Assembly (NCBI GenBank): GCA_024235255.1 | Contig: JACKMT010000004.1 | Location: forward strand, 310,001 to 374,000 | Origin: Chromatiaceae bacterium | GTDB lineage: Bacteria; Pseudomonadota; Gammaproteobacteria; Chromatiales; Chromatiaceae | DNA: 64,000 nucleotides | Direction of reading: 5' to 3' | In this document: one piece after another, positions 44,730-54,936 of the stretch | Numbering within the stretch: position 1 is the stretch's first letter | Layout of the letters: every line of letters starts with the position of its first letter | Notes under the pieces: generated by a model | The model's input: the letters and a program-made list of their open reading frames with translations, nothing else | Databases searched by the model: none | Told to the model about the DNA's origin: nothing | Translations under genes and position numbers: made by a program

Positions 44730-46911
44730 CCTGCTGCCGGCCATCCACCGCATTCGTGACGCCGAGCACGGCGAACCGCTGCGCGCGCTGCTGGGCATCA
44801 TGGAGGAGCAGTTGCAGGCGCTGGAGCAGGATATCGGTGGCCTGTACGACGACTGGTTCATCGAGACCTGCGAAGAGTGGCTGATTCCCTACATCGGCGA
44901 CCTGCTGGGGGTGCGGCTGCTCAACAATGTCGACAGCGGCGGCGTCTACAGCCAGCGGGCCCTGGTGGCCAACACCATCAGCCACCGCCGTCGCAAAGGC
45001 ACGCTGTCGATGCTGGAGGAGCTGGCCAGGGATGTGGCCGGCTGGAGTGCGCACGCGGTGGCCTTCTTTGAGCACCTTGGCTGGACCCAGCACCTCAACC
45101 ACTTGCGCTTCGATTACGCTGCCAATCCCAATCCCCGCAATCCGCAAATCCTCAACCCGGCAGCGGTCAACCGGGTCGGCAGCGCCAATCTGCGCAGCCT
45201 GGATGTGATCGATCGCATCGATGGCGCTTTCGACGAGACCAGCCACACGGTCGATATCCGCTCTCCCCGGCAGACCCAGGGCTGGCACAACATCCGTCAC
45301 CTCGGGCTGTTCCTGTGGCGCCTGCAGAGCTATCCGCTGAGCGGCGTGACGCCGCGCCGGTCGCAGATCAGTGCGGACGGTTTTCATTTCTCTCCGTTGG
45401 GCAATCCGCAGCCGCTGTTCACCAATCCGCAGCGCAAGCGCGGACAGCAGGCGCTGGTGACCGAATTGAATGTGCCCGGCCCGATCCGCCCGGTGGCCTT
45501 CTTCCAGGTTCCTGAGGCTTACTACGGCGCCGGCAGTGATATGAGCCTGGCCGTCTATACAGGCCCCAGCGCGGATCCCGCGGCACTGATCCCGCCGGAG
45601 CTGATTCTGTGCAAGGACCTGAGCGACTGGGCCTCGCCGCCGCCCGGTATGCTGGCCGTGGACCCGCAGCTGGGGCGCCTGGCTTTCGCCCCCGGCGAGT
45701 CTCCGGCCGAAGGGGTCACCGTGGACTATCACTACGGCTTCAGTGCCGATATGGGTGCTGGCCCTTACGACCGCCGCCAGAGCCTGGAGCAGGCCTTTCC
45801 CGACGATTGGGCGGTGGTGGTCTCCCAGCTGCAGCCCGATCCGCTGCCGGCCGAATGGCGCACCAGCATCGCCGGCGCGATTGCCGACTGGGATCCGCTG
45901 GCGCGGCCGCGCGCGGTGTTCACCATCGCCGACAACGCCTATTACCGGGAGTTGCTGGATCTCAACCTGGGTCCGGGCCAGCAGCTGATCATCCAGGCGG
46001 CTGACCGACGGCGGCCGGTGCTGAGTCTACGCGATGCGGCCGATGGCATCGCCTTTCTGAACCTCGCCGGAGGCACCGGCGAACAGGCGGCATTGACGCT
46101 GGACGGCCTGGTTGTCGAAGGGGGCATCCGCATCGCAAACCAGAGCCTGGGGCAGCTGACCCTCCGCCACTGCAACCTGGTGCCGGGCCTCGCCCTCGAC
46201 GAGCAGGGGCGGCCGCAGCAGGCCGGCGAGGCCAGCCTGTGGGCAGACACCGACAATGCCGAGCTGCACGTGGAGATCGACCACAGCATCTGCGGCGCGC
46301 TGCGGCTGCCGCGCAACATGGCGGAGCTGGTGGTGCGAGACAGCATCCTCGACCGGCCCGAAGGTGTCGGTGAAGCGGAGTCGACCGTGCGGGTGGCGCT
46401 AGCTGCCGATAATGCCGGCGACCAGCCCGGACCGGCCACCACACTGGAGCGGACCACGGTGTTTGGCGAGGTGCATGTGCTGACACTGACCCTGGCTTCC
46501 GAGGTGATCTTCACCCGCCGTGTGGTGGCCAGGCGCCGCCAGTCGGGCTGTGTACGTTACAGCTACATCGAGAGCGTCGATTCGGTTACCCCGCGCCGCT
46601 TCCGCTGCCAGCCGGAGCTGGCGCTCGAGAACCGCCGCAAGCAACTCCGGCTGGAGACGCTGCCGGCGGCCGAGCGGCATGCCATACGTGCGCGTGTCAG
46701 GCCGGCCTTCACCGCGGTCCGGTTTGGCTTTCCCGGTTATGCCCAGCTCAATCTCAACAGCGCCGTCGAGATTACCACCGGGGCCGAGAGCGGGGCTGAG
46801 ATGGGTGCTTTCGAACATTTAAAACAGGCGCAGCGCCAGGCCAATCTGCGCATCCGCCTTCAAGAATACCTGCCCTATGGCCTGGATGCGGGAGAGGTTT
46901 ACGTAACCTAG
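44710..46911 (+). CDS. gpI-like tail/baseplate protein with beta-helical C terminus
   Basis: A 733-residue protein. The first 120 residues are gpI/tail-protein-like: YNLLPAIHRIRDAEHGEPLR, GIMEEQLQALEQDIGGLYDD and EEWLIPYIGDLLGVRLLN, a pattern common beside J-like genes. Later parts resemble parallel beta-helices (ALTLDGLVVEGGIRIANQSL, LTLRHCNLVPGLAL, VVRDSIL). It may connect the baseplate to fibres. ATG at 44710 is chosen over a GTG three bases earlier; it overlaps the upstream gene by 20 bases. Confidence 0.85.
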   Translation: MTDRLYNLLPAIHRIRDAEHGEPLRALLGIMEEQLQALEQDIGGLYDDWFIETCEEWLIPYIGDLLGVRLLNNVDSGGVYSQRALVANTISHRRRKGTLSMLEELARDVAGWSAHAVAFFEHLGWTQHLNHLRFDYAANPNPRNPQILNPAAVNRVGSANLRSLDVIDRIDGAFDETSHTVDIRSPRQTQGWHNIRHLGLFLWRLQSYPLSGVTPRRSQISADGFHFSPLGNPQPLFTNPQRKRGQQALVTELNVPGPIRPVAFFQVPEAYYGAGSDMSLAVYTGPSADPAALIPPELILCKDLSDWASPPPGMLAVDPQLGRLAFAPGESPAEGVTVDYHYGFSADMGAGPYDRRQSLEQAFPDDWAVVVSQLQPDPLPAEWRTSIAGAIADWDPLARPRAVFTIADNAYYRELLDLNLGPGQQLIIQAADRRRPVLSLRDAADGIAFLNLAGGTGEQAALTLDGLVVEGGIRIANQSLGQLTLRHCNLVPGLALDEQGRPQQAGEASLWADTDNAELHVEIDHSICGALRLPRNMAELVVRDSILDRPEGVGEAESTVRVALAADNAGDQPGPATTLERTTVFGEVHVLTLTLASEVIFTRRVVARRRQSGCVRYSYIESVDSVTPRRFRCQPELALENRRKQLRLETLPAAERHAIRARVRPAFTAVRFGFPGYAQLNLNSAVEITTGAESGAEMGAFEHLKQAQRQANLRIRLQEYLPYGLDAGEVYVT

Positions 46912-46922
46912 GAGGGGTCCTG

Positions 46923-49900
46923 ATGAAAGGTGATTTCACTCGCTTTTTGTACAATCCGCTGCGGCACTATTCCCGCGTCCTCAAACAACAGGGACGGGTG
47001 GATCTGGATGCGGACTGGAACGAGGCCGTGGAGATCTTCACCCAACTGGAACGCAGCGAGGCGCGCGACGTCATCGGCCGCAGCGGTGTGCCGGAGGAGA
47101 GCAACGGCTATCGCGTGCAGGTGACGCCCGGCGGCGAGCTTGCGGTCTCGCGCGGGCGCATCTATGTCGAAGGCATCCAGTGCAGCAATGAACTGGATCC
47201 CGACAGTGCCGATCCCGACCAGCTGCTGCTGCTGACCGAGCAGGAGGATCTGCCCGGCTACACGCCGCCGGCTGCGGAAGGCGTCTATCTGGCCTATGTG
47301 GACGTCTGGGAACGCCATGTGACCTATATCGAAGACCCGGCGATCCGCGAGGTGGCGCTGGGTGGTCCGGATACCACCACCCGCACCCGTACTCTCTGCC
47401 AGATCCGGCTGGCGCCGCTTGGGGCGGACGGTCCGCTCACCGATTTCGAGTGCCAGCCCTATCCGGCACTGCCCAACACCGGCCGTCTGGCAGCGCGGGC
47501 TGCGGTCGAAGATGAACCAGAAACACCCTGCGTGGTGCCGGCCGGCGGCGGTTACCGCGGTCTGGAAAACCGTCTCTATCGGGTCGAGATCCATGACCAC
47601 GGCCGGGACGAGGATGGCAACCAGGTCCGCACGCCCACCTTCAAGTGGTCGCGCGACAACGGTTCGGTGGTGCTGCCGGTGGCCGAGGGCGGCATCGACG
47701 GCGACGAAGTGACACTGCGCAGTTTCGGCCCGGATGACGTGCTCACGGTGCGGGTCGGCGATTGGGTCGAGCTGCTCGGGGACGAGACCGAGCTGCATGG
47801 CAACCACGGCACCCTGGGCCGGATCGAGCCCAATGGGATTGACCGGGCAGACCGTGAGATCACCCTCAGCGAGGATGTCAGTGCCCACAGCGGTGAAACA
47901 CATCTGAAGCTCCGGCGTTGGGATCACCAGGCCACCGATGATGTCGCGCTGCAGGATGGGGCGCTGCCGATCCAGAGCGACTGGTTCGAGCTGGAGGATG
48001 GCGTTGAGGTGCGCTTCGACACCGCGGCTACTTATCACGTAGGCGACTACTGGGTGATTCCGGCGCGCACCCGCGAAGGCGATGTACACTGGCCGCAGCA
48101 GGGCGGCAGCGCTGCCGAACGCCGCCGCCTGGGCATTCAGCATCACTATGCCACGCTGGCGCTGGTGCGCCGCTTCGGCAATGCCTGGACCGAGGTGGAG
48201 GACTGCCGCAATCTGTTCCCGCCGCTGACCGAGGTGGATGACGGCGGCTGCTGTGTGCGGGTCATGCCGGGCGAGGATATCCAGCAGGCAATCGACAGTG
48301 TAATCGGCGCCGGCGGTGGATGCATCTCGCTGTGCCAGGGCGTGCATGAAGTGGCGGGTCCGTTGTGGATCCGCAACGGTCGCAATCTGACCCTGGCCGG
48401 ACAGGGTGCCGGCAGCATCCTGCGTCTGCGCAACGGGGAGGCAGGCAGCGGCGGTGTGATCGTCGAGAACAGTCAGCGGATCGGCATCGATGCCATGATG
48501 CTGGTCTCCAGCGAGGTGCGGTCGCTGATCACCGTGCGCGATAACGACGCCTGGGACTTGAACCGTTCCATCACCCTGAGCGGACTGACGCTGGTCAACA
48601 CCGCCCGCAGCGCGCAACAGGATGGCGATGCGCTGTTTAGCGCGGTTCGCCTGGGCCATTGCGACGGCATCGTGATCGACCGTTGCCGCATCGCCGCCGA
48701 GGCCGGAGTGGTCTCGTTGTGGGGCGATGCGCTGCCGGCACTGGACCCCCAAGCAGAGCCCAACGATGAGGTGCGTATCCTGAGCTTCGATAGCCTGCAG
48801 CTGGGCAGCGAATTCAGGGTGGGCGACAGTTTCAGCGAGGCCGGCGTCGGGGTCACCGGAGACACTTTCATCTGGGGCAATGGCCAGTCAACCGACGGCG
48901 GATTCGCCAGGGTGGACGACGGCAGTCATGCCGGCGGCACCGGTCGGGAGATGATGGTGAACAACATCAATCTCGACTTCGCCCTGCCAGGGTCATACGA
49001 ATATGCACAGATCGACTTCGGTGATTTCGGTGGCAACATCAATCTGCGCATCAATGGTCAGCTGGCCAACGTCAACGGCATGGATGCGCTGCATGGCCTG
49101 ACTTTAGGCGGCGTCAATGTGTCGGTGGTGTTCACCGACCGCCAGCAGGTGCATGGACGCCTGGTCATGCAGCAGGGCAGCCAACCCATTGCGAGCCTGG
49201 CCGTAGGCGGGCAGGAGTTGTGGATCGACAATGTCTCCTTCCGTGGGAGTGAGCAGACTGAGTTGCCGGATCTGCGCTACGGCAGGGGTGTGCGTGAACT
49301 CAGTATGCGCGACAGCGTGATTCGCTACACGCGGTTTGGCGTACTGGGGGCGGTCTGCCTTGCCTGGGAGTTGCGGCGCAATGCTATCCTCACGCTCCCC
49401 GTTGGCAGGCTCGATAGCGCCGCCACACTGTTGGACGAAGCCGAAACAGCGAGCCATTACGCTCAACTGCAGGATCGTCTTGAGCCCTTCTGGCAAGGGC
49501 ATACGGGTGTGAGTGTGCGCGAGCGATCTGCGACCACCGCGTTTGTCGCCTTGCTGTTGTGGGAGAGCCGCATCGACGACTGTACGCTGGCGGGCAGTTC
49601 GGCGCTGTTCCTGTTCTGGGCGGTTCGCTGCCGGTTCCAGGGTTGCCGGTTGAGCGCCTACGATACGGCGCTCACGGCGTTCTGGCTTCACCAGTGCCGG
49701 GTGCGTGGCAACCGCTTCGAAGTGCCGGATGGCAGCGGGGTGGTTATGGGCGGCGCCTACCGTTCGCGCTTTGACGCCAACGATATCCGCAGCGCCCATG
49801 GCCTTCTTAACCTGCCGTTTGCCGCGGCCCTGGGTCATCTGCTGGGGATTCACGGTGCGTTGGCCAGCGCCTATGGCGTGGAAGACGAGACCGACGGCTA

Positions 49901-52352
49901 TCTGCTCTACTGGATGATGCTGGAGCTCAGCCTGTGGCTGATGGGCCTGTCGCCGTTGGTCAATGCGCTTGAAGAGCGTCTGCCCAATACCGGTGGTTAT
50001 CCGCTGACGTTGTTCCTTGCCAACTATTTGCCGACCTTGATCGAGCAGGGCATGGAGGGAAGCGGCGAGGATGCCGTTGCGCTGCCGCTGATCGATCTGC
50101 GTATCGCAGCGAATCAGCTCACCTGCGACAACAGCGGAGTAGTGTTCAGGTCCTTCATTCCGCTGGGCAGTCTGCGCATCAGCGGTAACCGCATCATCAG
50201 CCTGCGCGGCCAGACGCTGCGGGTGGATGCACAGCCGAATTTCGCCAACGCCCATCTGTCGGTATTCCTCTACCGGACGCTGCTGAACCTGCTGCTGGAG
50301 CGTGCCTCGGATGATGGCGATAACAGCCCGCTGCAGCAGCTCTGGCGCGACACCTTGCAGGGCTGGCTAGACGGTTCGGAGCCCTTCCTGGAGGTGGATT
50401 TCCGGATCGAGGGGAACACGCTGCACAGCTTGCGCACCGCCATCGAGAGTAATCTGTTCGAACTGGCCGTAGTGGAGAACCATATCACCTTGCGCGAGCG
50501 CAGCATGCGTGCGCCGGTCAGAACCGGCACCGTGTTCGGCCGGGTGAGCGATGCCGCCGGCAATCTGCTGGGGAGCGTCAGCCTGCGCCTGGATGGCAGC
50601 GACCATACGACGCTGACGCTGGATGACGGCAGCTACCAGCTGAGCAATGTCACTGCCGGCAGTTACAGCATCGTCGCTCTCCGCACCGGGTATCTGCAAC
50701 AGGTGCAACCGGTGACGGTCAGCGCCGGTGAGCAGGTGGAGGTGAATTTTATCCTTGAGCCCTTGCGGATCCTGGGAAGCTTCTACCGGGCGCTGCCGGC
50801 TGCCATGGAGATGAGCTGGAACAACGCCGCCCTGGTCTATGCCGCGGCCGGGTTTACCATACCGGTCGGTAACGACGAGATCAGCCGGGTTGCCGCTGCG
50901 CTGCAGCGGAGCACCGCCTTCGAACCGGTCGCTGTCAGTCTGCGCGAAGGCGGCTACACTGAACCCCGCCACTTCGCAGCTTATCTGCTGTCGGCCGATG
51001 GACCGCTGGCCGATCCTCAGCTACGGCTGGCGGCGGCCGACGCGGTGACGCTGGTGGCCGGTATCGCCTCCGACGAGGATCTGCAGCGCACCGCCGCTCA
51101 ACTCAACACGGCTTTGCGCGCTAACGACAGTTCCGCCATGTCGGTCCGGTTGCCGGCTTTTCTCCGCAGCCTGCAGCGTTTTACCGACAGCCAGGGCATC
51201 CTGATCAAGGGCGTGGGCTGCCGGGTGGTCGAGAATCAGGTGCTGGTTCCCGCCGATGTGGATCCGGATACCCGCGCCTTTGGCGGTGTGCAGGTATCGG
51301 TGGATTATTTCGAGCTTGCGCTGCTGGTGCTGTTGGCGCGCTGGATCCAGCAGTTTGTGCTGGAAGCGGAGGGTAGCGACAATGCCGGCGTGGAGCTTAA
51401 CGCGCTGCTCGGAGTCACCGAAACCCTACTTGATAATAACGAGATCATCGGCGGCATCGGTCACGGCATCAGCGTACAGGGTGTGGCAGGGCGGCCGGAC
51501 TACGTGCAGGAGTTGCACATCCGCGGCAATCAGATACGGGACATGGCCGGAGCTGGCGTCTTCTGCAATGAAAACGCCTTTGTGGTCGGCCTCAATCTGG
51601 ATGCCAATCACATTTCGCTGTGCGGCCAGCCGCAGGGCTTTTCCGCCGCCAAGGGAGGCATAGTGGTGCGTGCCGCCGCGCGCTGCCACATGCACGGCAA
51701 TCACGTGGTGCAGTGCGGACGCGAGGTGGATGCGCTGAATGTCCTCGGCATCGATCTGGACACCATCTATGGGCTCAGCTTCCACAACAACGAGCTGATC
51801 AGCAACGGTTCCTCCCGCGCGCTGTTGGATGAGGGCGGACTGCGCATGCAGGAGATCTATGGCGTGGTTTCGGTGCACGACAACAATTTCGCGCACAACC
51901 GTGGCACGGCGCTGCAGTGGGTCAACAGTGCACGTTCGGGAGAAGGCGCGCTGTTGCCCGCACAGTTGCTGCTGGCGGTGAATCTCTATCTGGGCACCAG
52001 CCTGAGCAACGACCAACTGCCCGCGATGGAGCAGGCCTCGGTACAGGGCAACGGCTTCGAGACCAGCCACCAGAATTCACTGCCGCTGTTCAGGCTGTTG
52101 AACCTGCTGCAGGTCAGTTTCACCGGCAACAGCTGCCGCGGTGAGTCGATGAACGGCGCGCTGGGTGAATTGGACAACAGCTCGCGCGGTCTGGTGGCCA
52201 ACAATCAGCTGCACAGTAACAACGAGGTGGGGATTATTGTCCGCAAGATGGGCAGCGGGGTGATTCACGGCAACGTCGGGAATGTACCGGTCGAAGTGAC
52301 GGCGTCGGGGAATATTCAACACGGTTTGAATATTCCGGATGTGAGTATTTAA
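46923..52352 (+). CDS. Giant DUF6519/beta-helix protein, probable fibre or shell component
   Basis: An 1809-residue protein. The first 430 residues match DUF6519-type tail-associated proteins: MKGDFTRFLYNPLRHYSRVL, QGRVDLDADWNEAVEIF and SRGRIYVEGIQCSNEL. A long right-handed beta-helix follows, a carboxypeptidase-regulatory-like beta sandwich lies at about residues 1201-1281 (GTVFGRVSDAAGNLLGSVSL), and a second beta-helix closes the protein with many Asn-ladder turns (LEVNNEII-like DNNEIIGGIGHGISVQ, HGNHVVQCGREVDAL). AGGAGG before the ATG sets the start. Its size and helix content suggest receptor binding or surface attachment; not proven. Confidence 0.78.
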   Translation: MKGDFTRFLYNPLRHYSRVLKQQGRVDLDADWNEAVEIFTQLERSEARDVIGRSGVPEESNGYRVQVTPGGELAVSRGRIYVEGIQCSNELDPDSADPDQLLLLTEQEDLPGYTPPAAEGVYLAYVDVWERHVTYIEDPAIREVALGGPDTTTRTRTLCQIRLAPLGADGPLTDFECQPYPALPNTGRLAARAAVEDEPETPCVVPAGGGYRGLENRLYRVEIHDHGRDEDGNQVRTPTFKWSRDNGSVVLPVAEGGIDGDEVTLRSFGPDDVLTVRVGDWVELLGDETELHGNHGTLGRIEPNGIDRADREITLSEDVSAHSGETHLKLRRWDHQATDDVALQDGALPIQSDWFELEDGVEVRFDTAATYHVGDYWVIPARTREGDVHWPQQGGSAAERRRLGIQHHYATLALVRRFGNAWTEVEDCRNLFPPLTEVDDGGCCVRVMPGEDIQQAIDSVIGAGGGCISLCQGVHEVAGPLWIRNGRNLTLAGQGAGSILRLRNGEAGSGGVIVENSQRIGIDAMMLVSSEVRSLITVRDNDAWDLNRSITLSGLTLVNTARSAQQDGDALFSAVRLGHCDGIVIDRCRIAAEAGVVSLWGDALPALDPQAEPNDEVRILSFDSLQLGSEFRVGDSFSEAGVGVTGDTFIWGNGQSTDGGFARVDDGSHAGGTGREMMVNNINLDFALPGSYEYAQIDFGDFGGNINLRINGQLANVNGMDALHGLTLGGVNVSVVFTDRQQVHGRLVMQQGSQPIASLAVGGQELWIDNVSFRGSEQTELPDLRYGRGVRELSMRDSVIRYTRFGVLGAVCLAWELRRNAILTLPVGRLDSAATLLDEAETASHYAQLQDRLEPFWQGHTGVSVRERSATTAFVALLLWESRIDDCTLAGSSALFLFWAVRCRFQGCRLSAYDTALTAFWLHQCRVRGNRFEVPDGSGVVMGGAYRSRFDANDIRSAHGLLNLPFAAALGHLLGIHGALASAYGVEDETDGYLLYWMMLELSLWLMGLSPLVNALEERLPNTGGYPLTLFLANYLPTLIEQGMEGSGEDAVALPLIDLRIAANQLTCDNSGVVFRSFIPLGSLRISGNRIISLRGQTLRVDAQPNFANAHLSVFLYRTLLNLLLERASDDGDNSPLQQLWRDTLQGWLDGSEPFLEVDFRIEGNTLHSLRTAIESNLFELAVVENHITLRERSMRAPVRTGTVFGRVSDAAGNLLGSVSLRLDGSDHTTLTLDDGSYQLSNVTAGSYSIVALRTGYLQQVQPVTVSAGEQVEVNFILEPLRILGSFYRALPAAMEMSWNNAALVYAAAGFTIPVGNDEISRVAAALQRSTAFEPVAVSLREGGYTEPRHFAAYLLSADGPLADPQLRLAAADAVTLVAGIASDEDLQRTAAQLNTALRANDSSAMSVRLPAFLRSLQRFTDSQGILIKGVGCRVVENQVLVPADVDPDTRAFGGVQVSVDYFELALLVLLARWIQQFVLEAEGSDNAGVELNALLGVTETLLDNNEIIGGIGHGISVQGVAGRPDYVQELHIRGNQIRDMAGAGVFCNENAFVVGLNLDANHISLCGQPQGFSAAKGGIVVRAAARCHMHGNHVVQCGREVDALNVLGIDLDTIYGLSFHNNELISNGSSRALLDEGGLRMQEIYGVVSVHDNNFAHNRGTALQWVNSARSGEGALLPAQLLLAVNLYLGTSLSNDQLPAMEQASVQGNGFETSHQNSLPLFRLLNLLQVSFTGNSCRGESMNGALGELDNSSRGLVANNQLHSNNEVGIIVRKMGSGVIHGNVGNVPVEVTASGNIQHGLNIPDVSI

Positions 52353-52374
52353 CAGAATCTGAGGAGTGGCAGAT

Positions 52375-53508
52375 ATGTCTGACAAAGGGACAAATCTGAA
52401 GGCGTTGTTCGACGGTATGCTGGCAACCCTGGAGGGGTCTATCAAATCGCCGCCATGGCGGGTGAGATATCAGAGCGGTCAGTGGCCGGAACAGCGTTCA
52501 GCAGAACTGGAAGGGCTGCGGCAGCAGCTCTCGCTCCGGCGCAGCGACGGCCAGATAAAAGTGGCCGAAGGGTACGACGAGCGGCGCAAGGAGATGTTGA
52601 GGGTGGTGGAGGAGCGCCGCCTTCGGCTGGAAGCCTATGCCGGCCGTACCCGTCAGCTGGTGGCGGCCCAAGCGGACAAGTTCATTGTCGCCGGCCGGGT
52701 GACCGACCAGGCTTCGGGCGTGGGGCTGCCCAATGTCAAGGTCAGCGCCTTCGATATGGATCGCAGACAAGACGACTACCTGGGCAATGCGCGCACCGAT
52801 GCCTTGGGTTATTTCCGCATCGAATACAGCGCAGCGGACTTCAGGGACCATGGCGAGGAGCCACAGCCTGAGACCTATATTCAGGTACTCGGCGAAGATG
52901 GCCAGGTGCTCTATACCTCCACGAAATCTTTTGTGCAGAAGGCCGGAGAGGCGCAGTTTGTGAAGGTGGAGATGGACGGAGAGACGCTTACCAGGAACCT
53001 GGACGCCGGCCGGCGTATCGATGCCTCGGTGAAGCTGCGGTTGGATGGGATCGAGACGCGTAAGCGTCTGTTGTCCACCGGGGCGGTGGCCTTCATGCCT
53101 AGTCGGCCGGTCACTCCCGCAACACCCGCAACACCCGCAATACTCGCCACATCGGTAGTCAGGAGAGACGCGGCCGCCGGGAAGACCCAAGTCAAAGCGA
53201 AGGCAGCGACTGCAAAGCCCGCGACTGTTGCCAAGGCGGCAACGTCGACGACTAAGAGGCAGGCTACAACCAAAACTGCGGCCACCATGGCGAAGCGACA
53301 GGCCACCACCAACAAAGCCGCTACGTCTACTGCAAAACCAACAGGCGCCGCAACAGCCAGGGCGACGCCTGCGACGAGCAAAACTGCCGGCAAAGCCGGG
53401 ACGGCTGCGGCGAGCAAGAGCACCGCCAGGAAAACCACCGCAAAGAAAACCAACACCAGGAAAACCACCGCGGCCAAGGCAACGAGATCGAAAAAGACGA
53501 GCTCCTGA
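52375..53508 (+). CDS. Transthyretin-like domain protein with histone H1-like basic tail
   Basis: A 377-residue protein. A helical start and coiled region (ERRKEMLRVVEERRLRLEAY) is followed by a carboxypeptidase-regulatory/transthyretin-like fold at about residues 105-200 (FIVAGRVTDQASGVGLPNVK, YFRIEYSAADF). From about residue 260 the chain is almost only Ala, Lys, Thr, Ser and Arg (TAKPATVAKAATS, KTAATMAKRQATTNKAATS), like eukaryotic histone H1 or bacterial AlgP tails. GAGGAG nine bases before the ATG at 52375 fixes the start over a GTG. Such tails bind DNA or acidic surfaces. Its position between the giant beta-helix gene and the cargo genes suggests a particle-associated or cargo-related role. 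Confidence 0.75.
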   Translation: MSDKGTNLKALFDGMLATLEGSIKSPPWRVRYQSGQWPEQRSAELEGLRQQLSLRRSDGQIKVAEGYDERRKEMLRVVEERRLRLEAYAGRTRQLVAAQADKFIVAGRVTDQASGVGLPNVKVSAFDMDRRQDDYLGNARTDALGYFRIEYSAADFRDHGEEPQPETYIQVLGEDGQVLYTSTKSFVQKAGEAQFVKVEMDGETLTRNLDAGRRIDASVKLRLDGIETRKRLLSTGAVAFMPSRPVTPATPATPAILATSVVRRDAAAGKTQVKAKAATAKPATVAKAATSTTKRQATTKTAATMAKRQATTNKAATSTAKPTGAATARATPATSKTAGKAGTAAASKSTARKTTAKKTNTRKTTAAKATRSKKTSS

Positions 53509-53603
53509 GCAGCACTCCGGGAGTCAGCGAAGGCGTGTTCTCCTGCTGTCGGCGGTGGCGGTCGGTTGCAGGAGATTGTCTCAATATAAAAGAGGGCTGA
53601 GAG

Positions 53604-54917
53604 ATGTCCAGCACAGGGTCGTTCAAAATGGTTGCTACGCGATCACCTTCCGGATGCAACGCGCATGCCCGGCGGTCGGCGATATCCTCGCTGTCACATG
53701 CCCGGAACTTGCGCGACCGCGCTAAACCGCTGATCCAGCCGAAGCTGAAGCTCGGTCCGGCCGGCGACCGGTTTGAGCAAGAAGCCGACCGTGTCGCCGA
53801 GCAGGTCATGCGCATGCCCGGCATCGGGTGCTCGCCGCCCGCTGTCCAAGGCAGCAATTCCAGAGCCGCGCTGGTGCAGCGGAGCTGTGCCGCCTGCGGC
53901 AAGGCGCACAAGCAACCCAAGCGACAGGAGAGACCGGAAATCACCGGCACTCTTTGCCCCAAATGCCGTGCGCAGGCCAAGCCGGCATCCGGAGAGGCAC
54001 CGGCGATCACTACTGATCTGGCCAGCGGTATTCAGGGATTGCGCGGCGGCGGCCGCTACCTGAACGACGGTACACGCAGCTTTTTCGAATCCCGCTTCGG
54101 TCACGATTTCAGCCAGGTCAGGGTGCATGACGGCGCACATGCGACGCATCTGGCGAGCGCACTCAACGCCAGGGCGTTCACCTTGGGGAATGACGTGGTG
54201 TTCGGCGCCGGACAGTACCGGCCGCACAACTCACAGGGCCGGCACCTGCTGGCGCATGAGCTGACCCATGTGCTGCAACAGAGCGGGCAGCATACAGCCA
54301 TTCAGCGCCAGGAGGAGGAGGCGGCGGCTGCTTCGCCAGCCGCGCCTGAAGCTGAGGGCGCCGCCTGCGCCAGCACCAAGAGCGTAACCATCGATCTGGT
54401 GAAACTGGAGGGCTCAAATCGCAACCCGACTGCCGATCTGGCCTTTGCCAACAACGTGTTCCGTCAGTGTTGTGTGCAGTTCAATACCGGCCAGTCGCGC
54501 ATTGCGACGCGGGCGCAGACACTGAGCTGGTTGAACGGCGATACCAACCTCAGCCGCATCCACTCCTGTTCGAATGTGCATGCGGAAGAGGAGAGTCTGC
54601 GCAGCAACGCGACTTCCACCTTCACTCTGAACAGCCGCTACAAGGCGTTCTATGTCGGGTCAATGTCACCTGCATTGAACGGCGTCAACTTCAGTCCGGA
54701 CTGTTCCAGCGGAGCCCGGGCACCGTTCAACAGGCACCTGTATATCTCCAACAGCGCCAACCAGCGCACCTTGGCTCACGAACTCGGGCATATCCCAATC
54801 GTGGGATTGGCTGACCACACGACACATGGGGGTACGGCAAACAATCTGATGATTCCGAACGGACCGGGATCTGAGTTGACCGCAAGGCAGTGTGGTGAAG
54901 TTTACGCAAATGTCTAA
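53604..54917 (+). CDS. DUF4157 cargo-like protein with C-terminal zincin metalloprotease motif
   Basis: A 437-residue putative effector. The shared N-terminal module holds KPLIQPKLKLGPAGDRFEQE, two CxxC pairs (CAAC near residue 95, CPKC near 119) and the DUF4157 core FFESRFGHDFSQVRVH with LLAHELTHVLQQ (His218). After an Ala/Glu linker, a distinct C-terminal domain carries TLAHELGHIPIVGLADHTTH (His392, Glu393, His396), the HExxH signature of zinc metalloproteases with a downstream D/H. Four or more Cys residues (CCVQ, CSN, CSS) may form disulfides. It is likely delivered by the injection system; the protease target is unknown. Confidence 0.78.
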   Translation: MSSTGSFKMVATRSPSGCNAHARRSAISSLSHARNLRDRAKPLIQPKLKLGPAGDRFEQEADRVAEQVMRMPGIGCSPPAVQGSNSRAALVQRSCAACGKAHKQPKRQERPEITGTLCPKCRAQAKPASGEAPAITTDLASGIQGLRGGGRYLNDGTRSFFESRFGHDFSQVRVHDGAHATHLASALNARAFTLGNDVVFGAGQYRPHNSQGRHLLAHELTHVLQQSGQHTAIQRQEEEAAAASPAAPEAEGAACASTKSVTIDLVKLEGSNRNPTADLAFANNVFRQCCVQFNTGQSRIATRAQTLSWLNGDTNLSRIHSCSNVHAEEESLRSNATSTFTLNSRYKAFYVGSMSPALNGVNFSPDCSSGARAPFNRHLYISNSANQRTLAHELGHIPIVGLADHTTHGGTANNLMIPNGPGSELTARQCGEVYANV

Positions 54918-54936
54918 AAACAGCGCTGGATAAAGG

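Noticed and set aside
53540..53603. TATAAA-like box before the first DUF4157 cargo gene as a separate promoter
   Set aside because: The nearest -35-like hexamer is only about 13 bases away, so a standard sigma-70 promoter is not supported.
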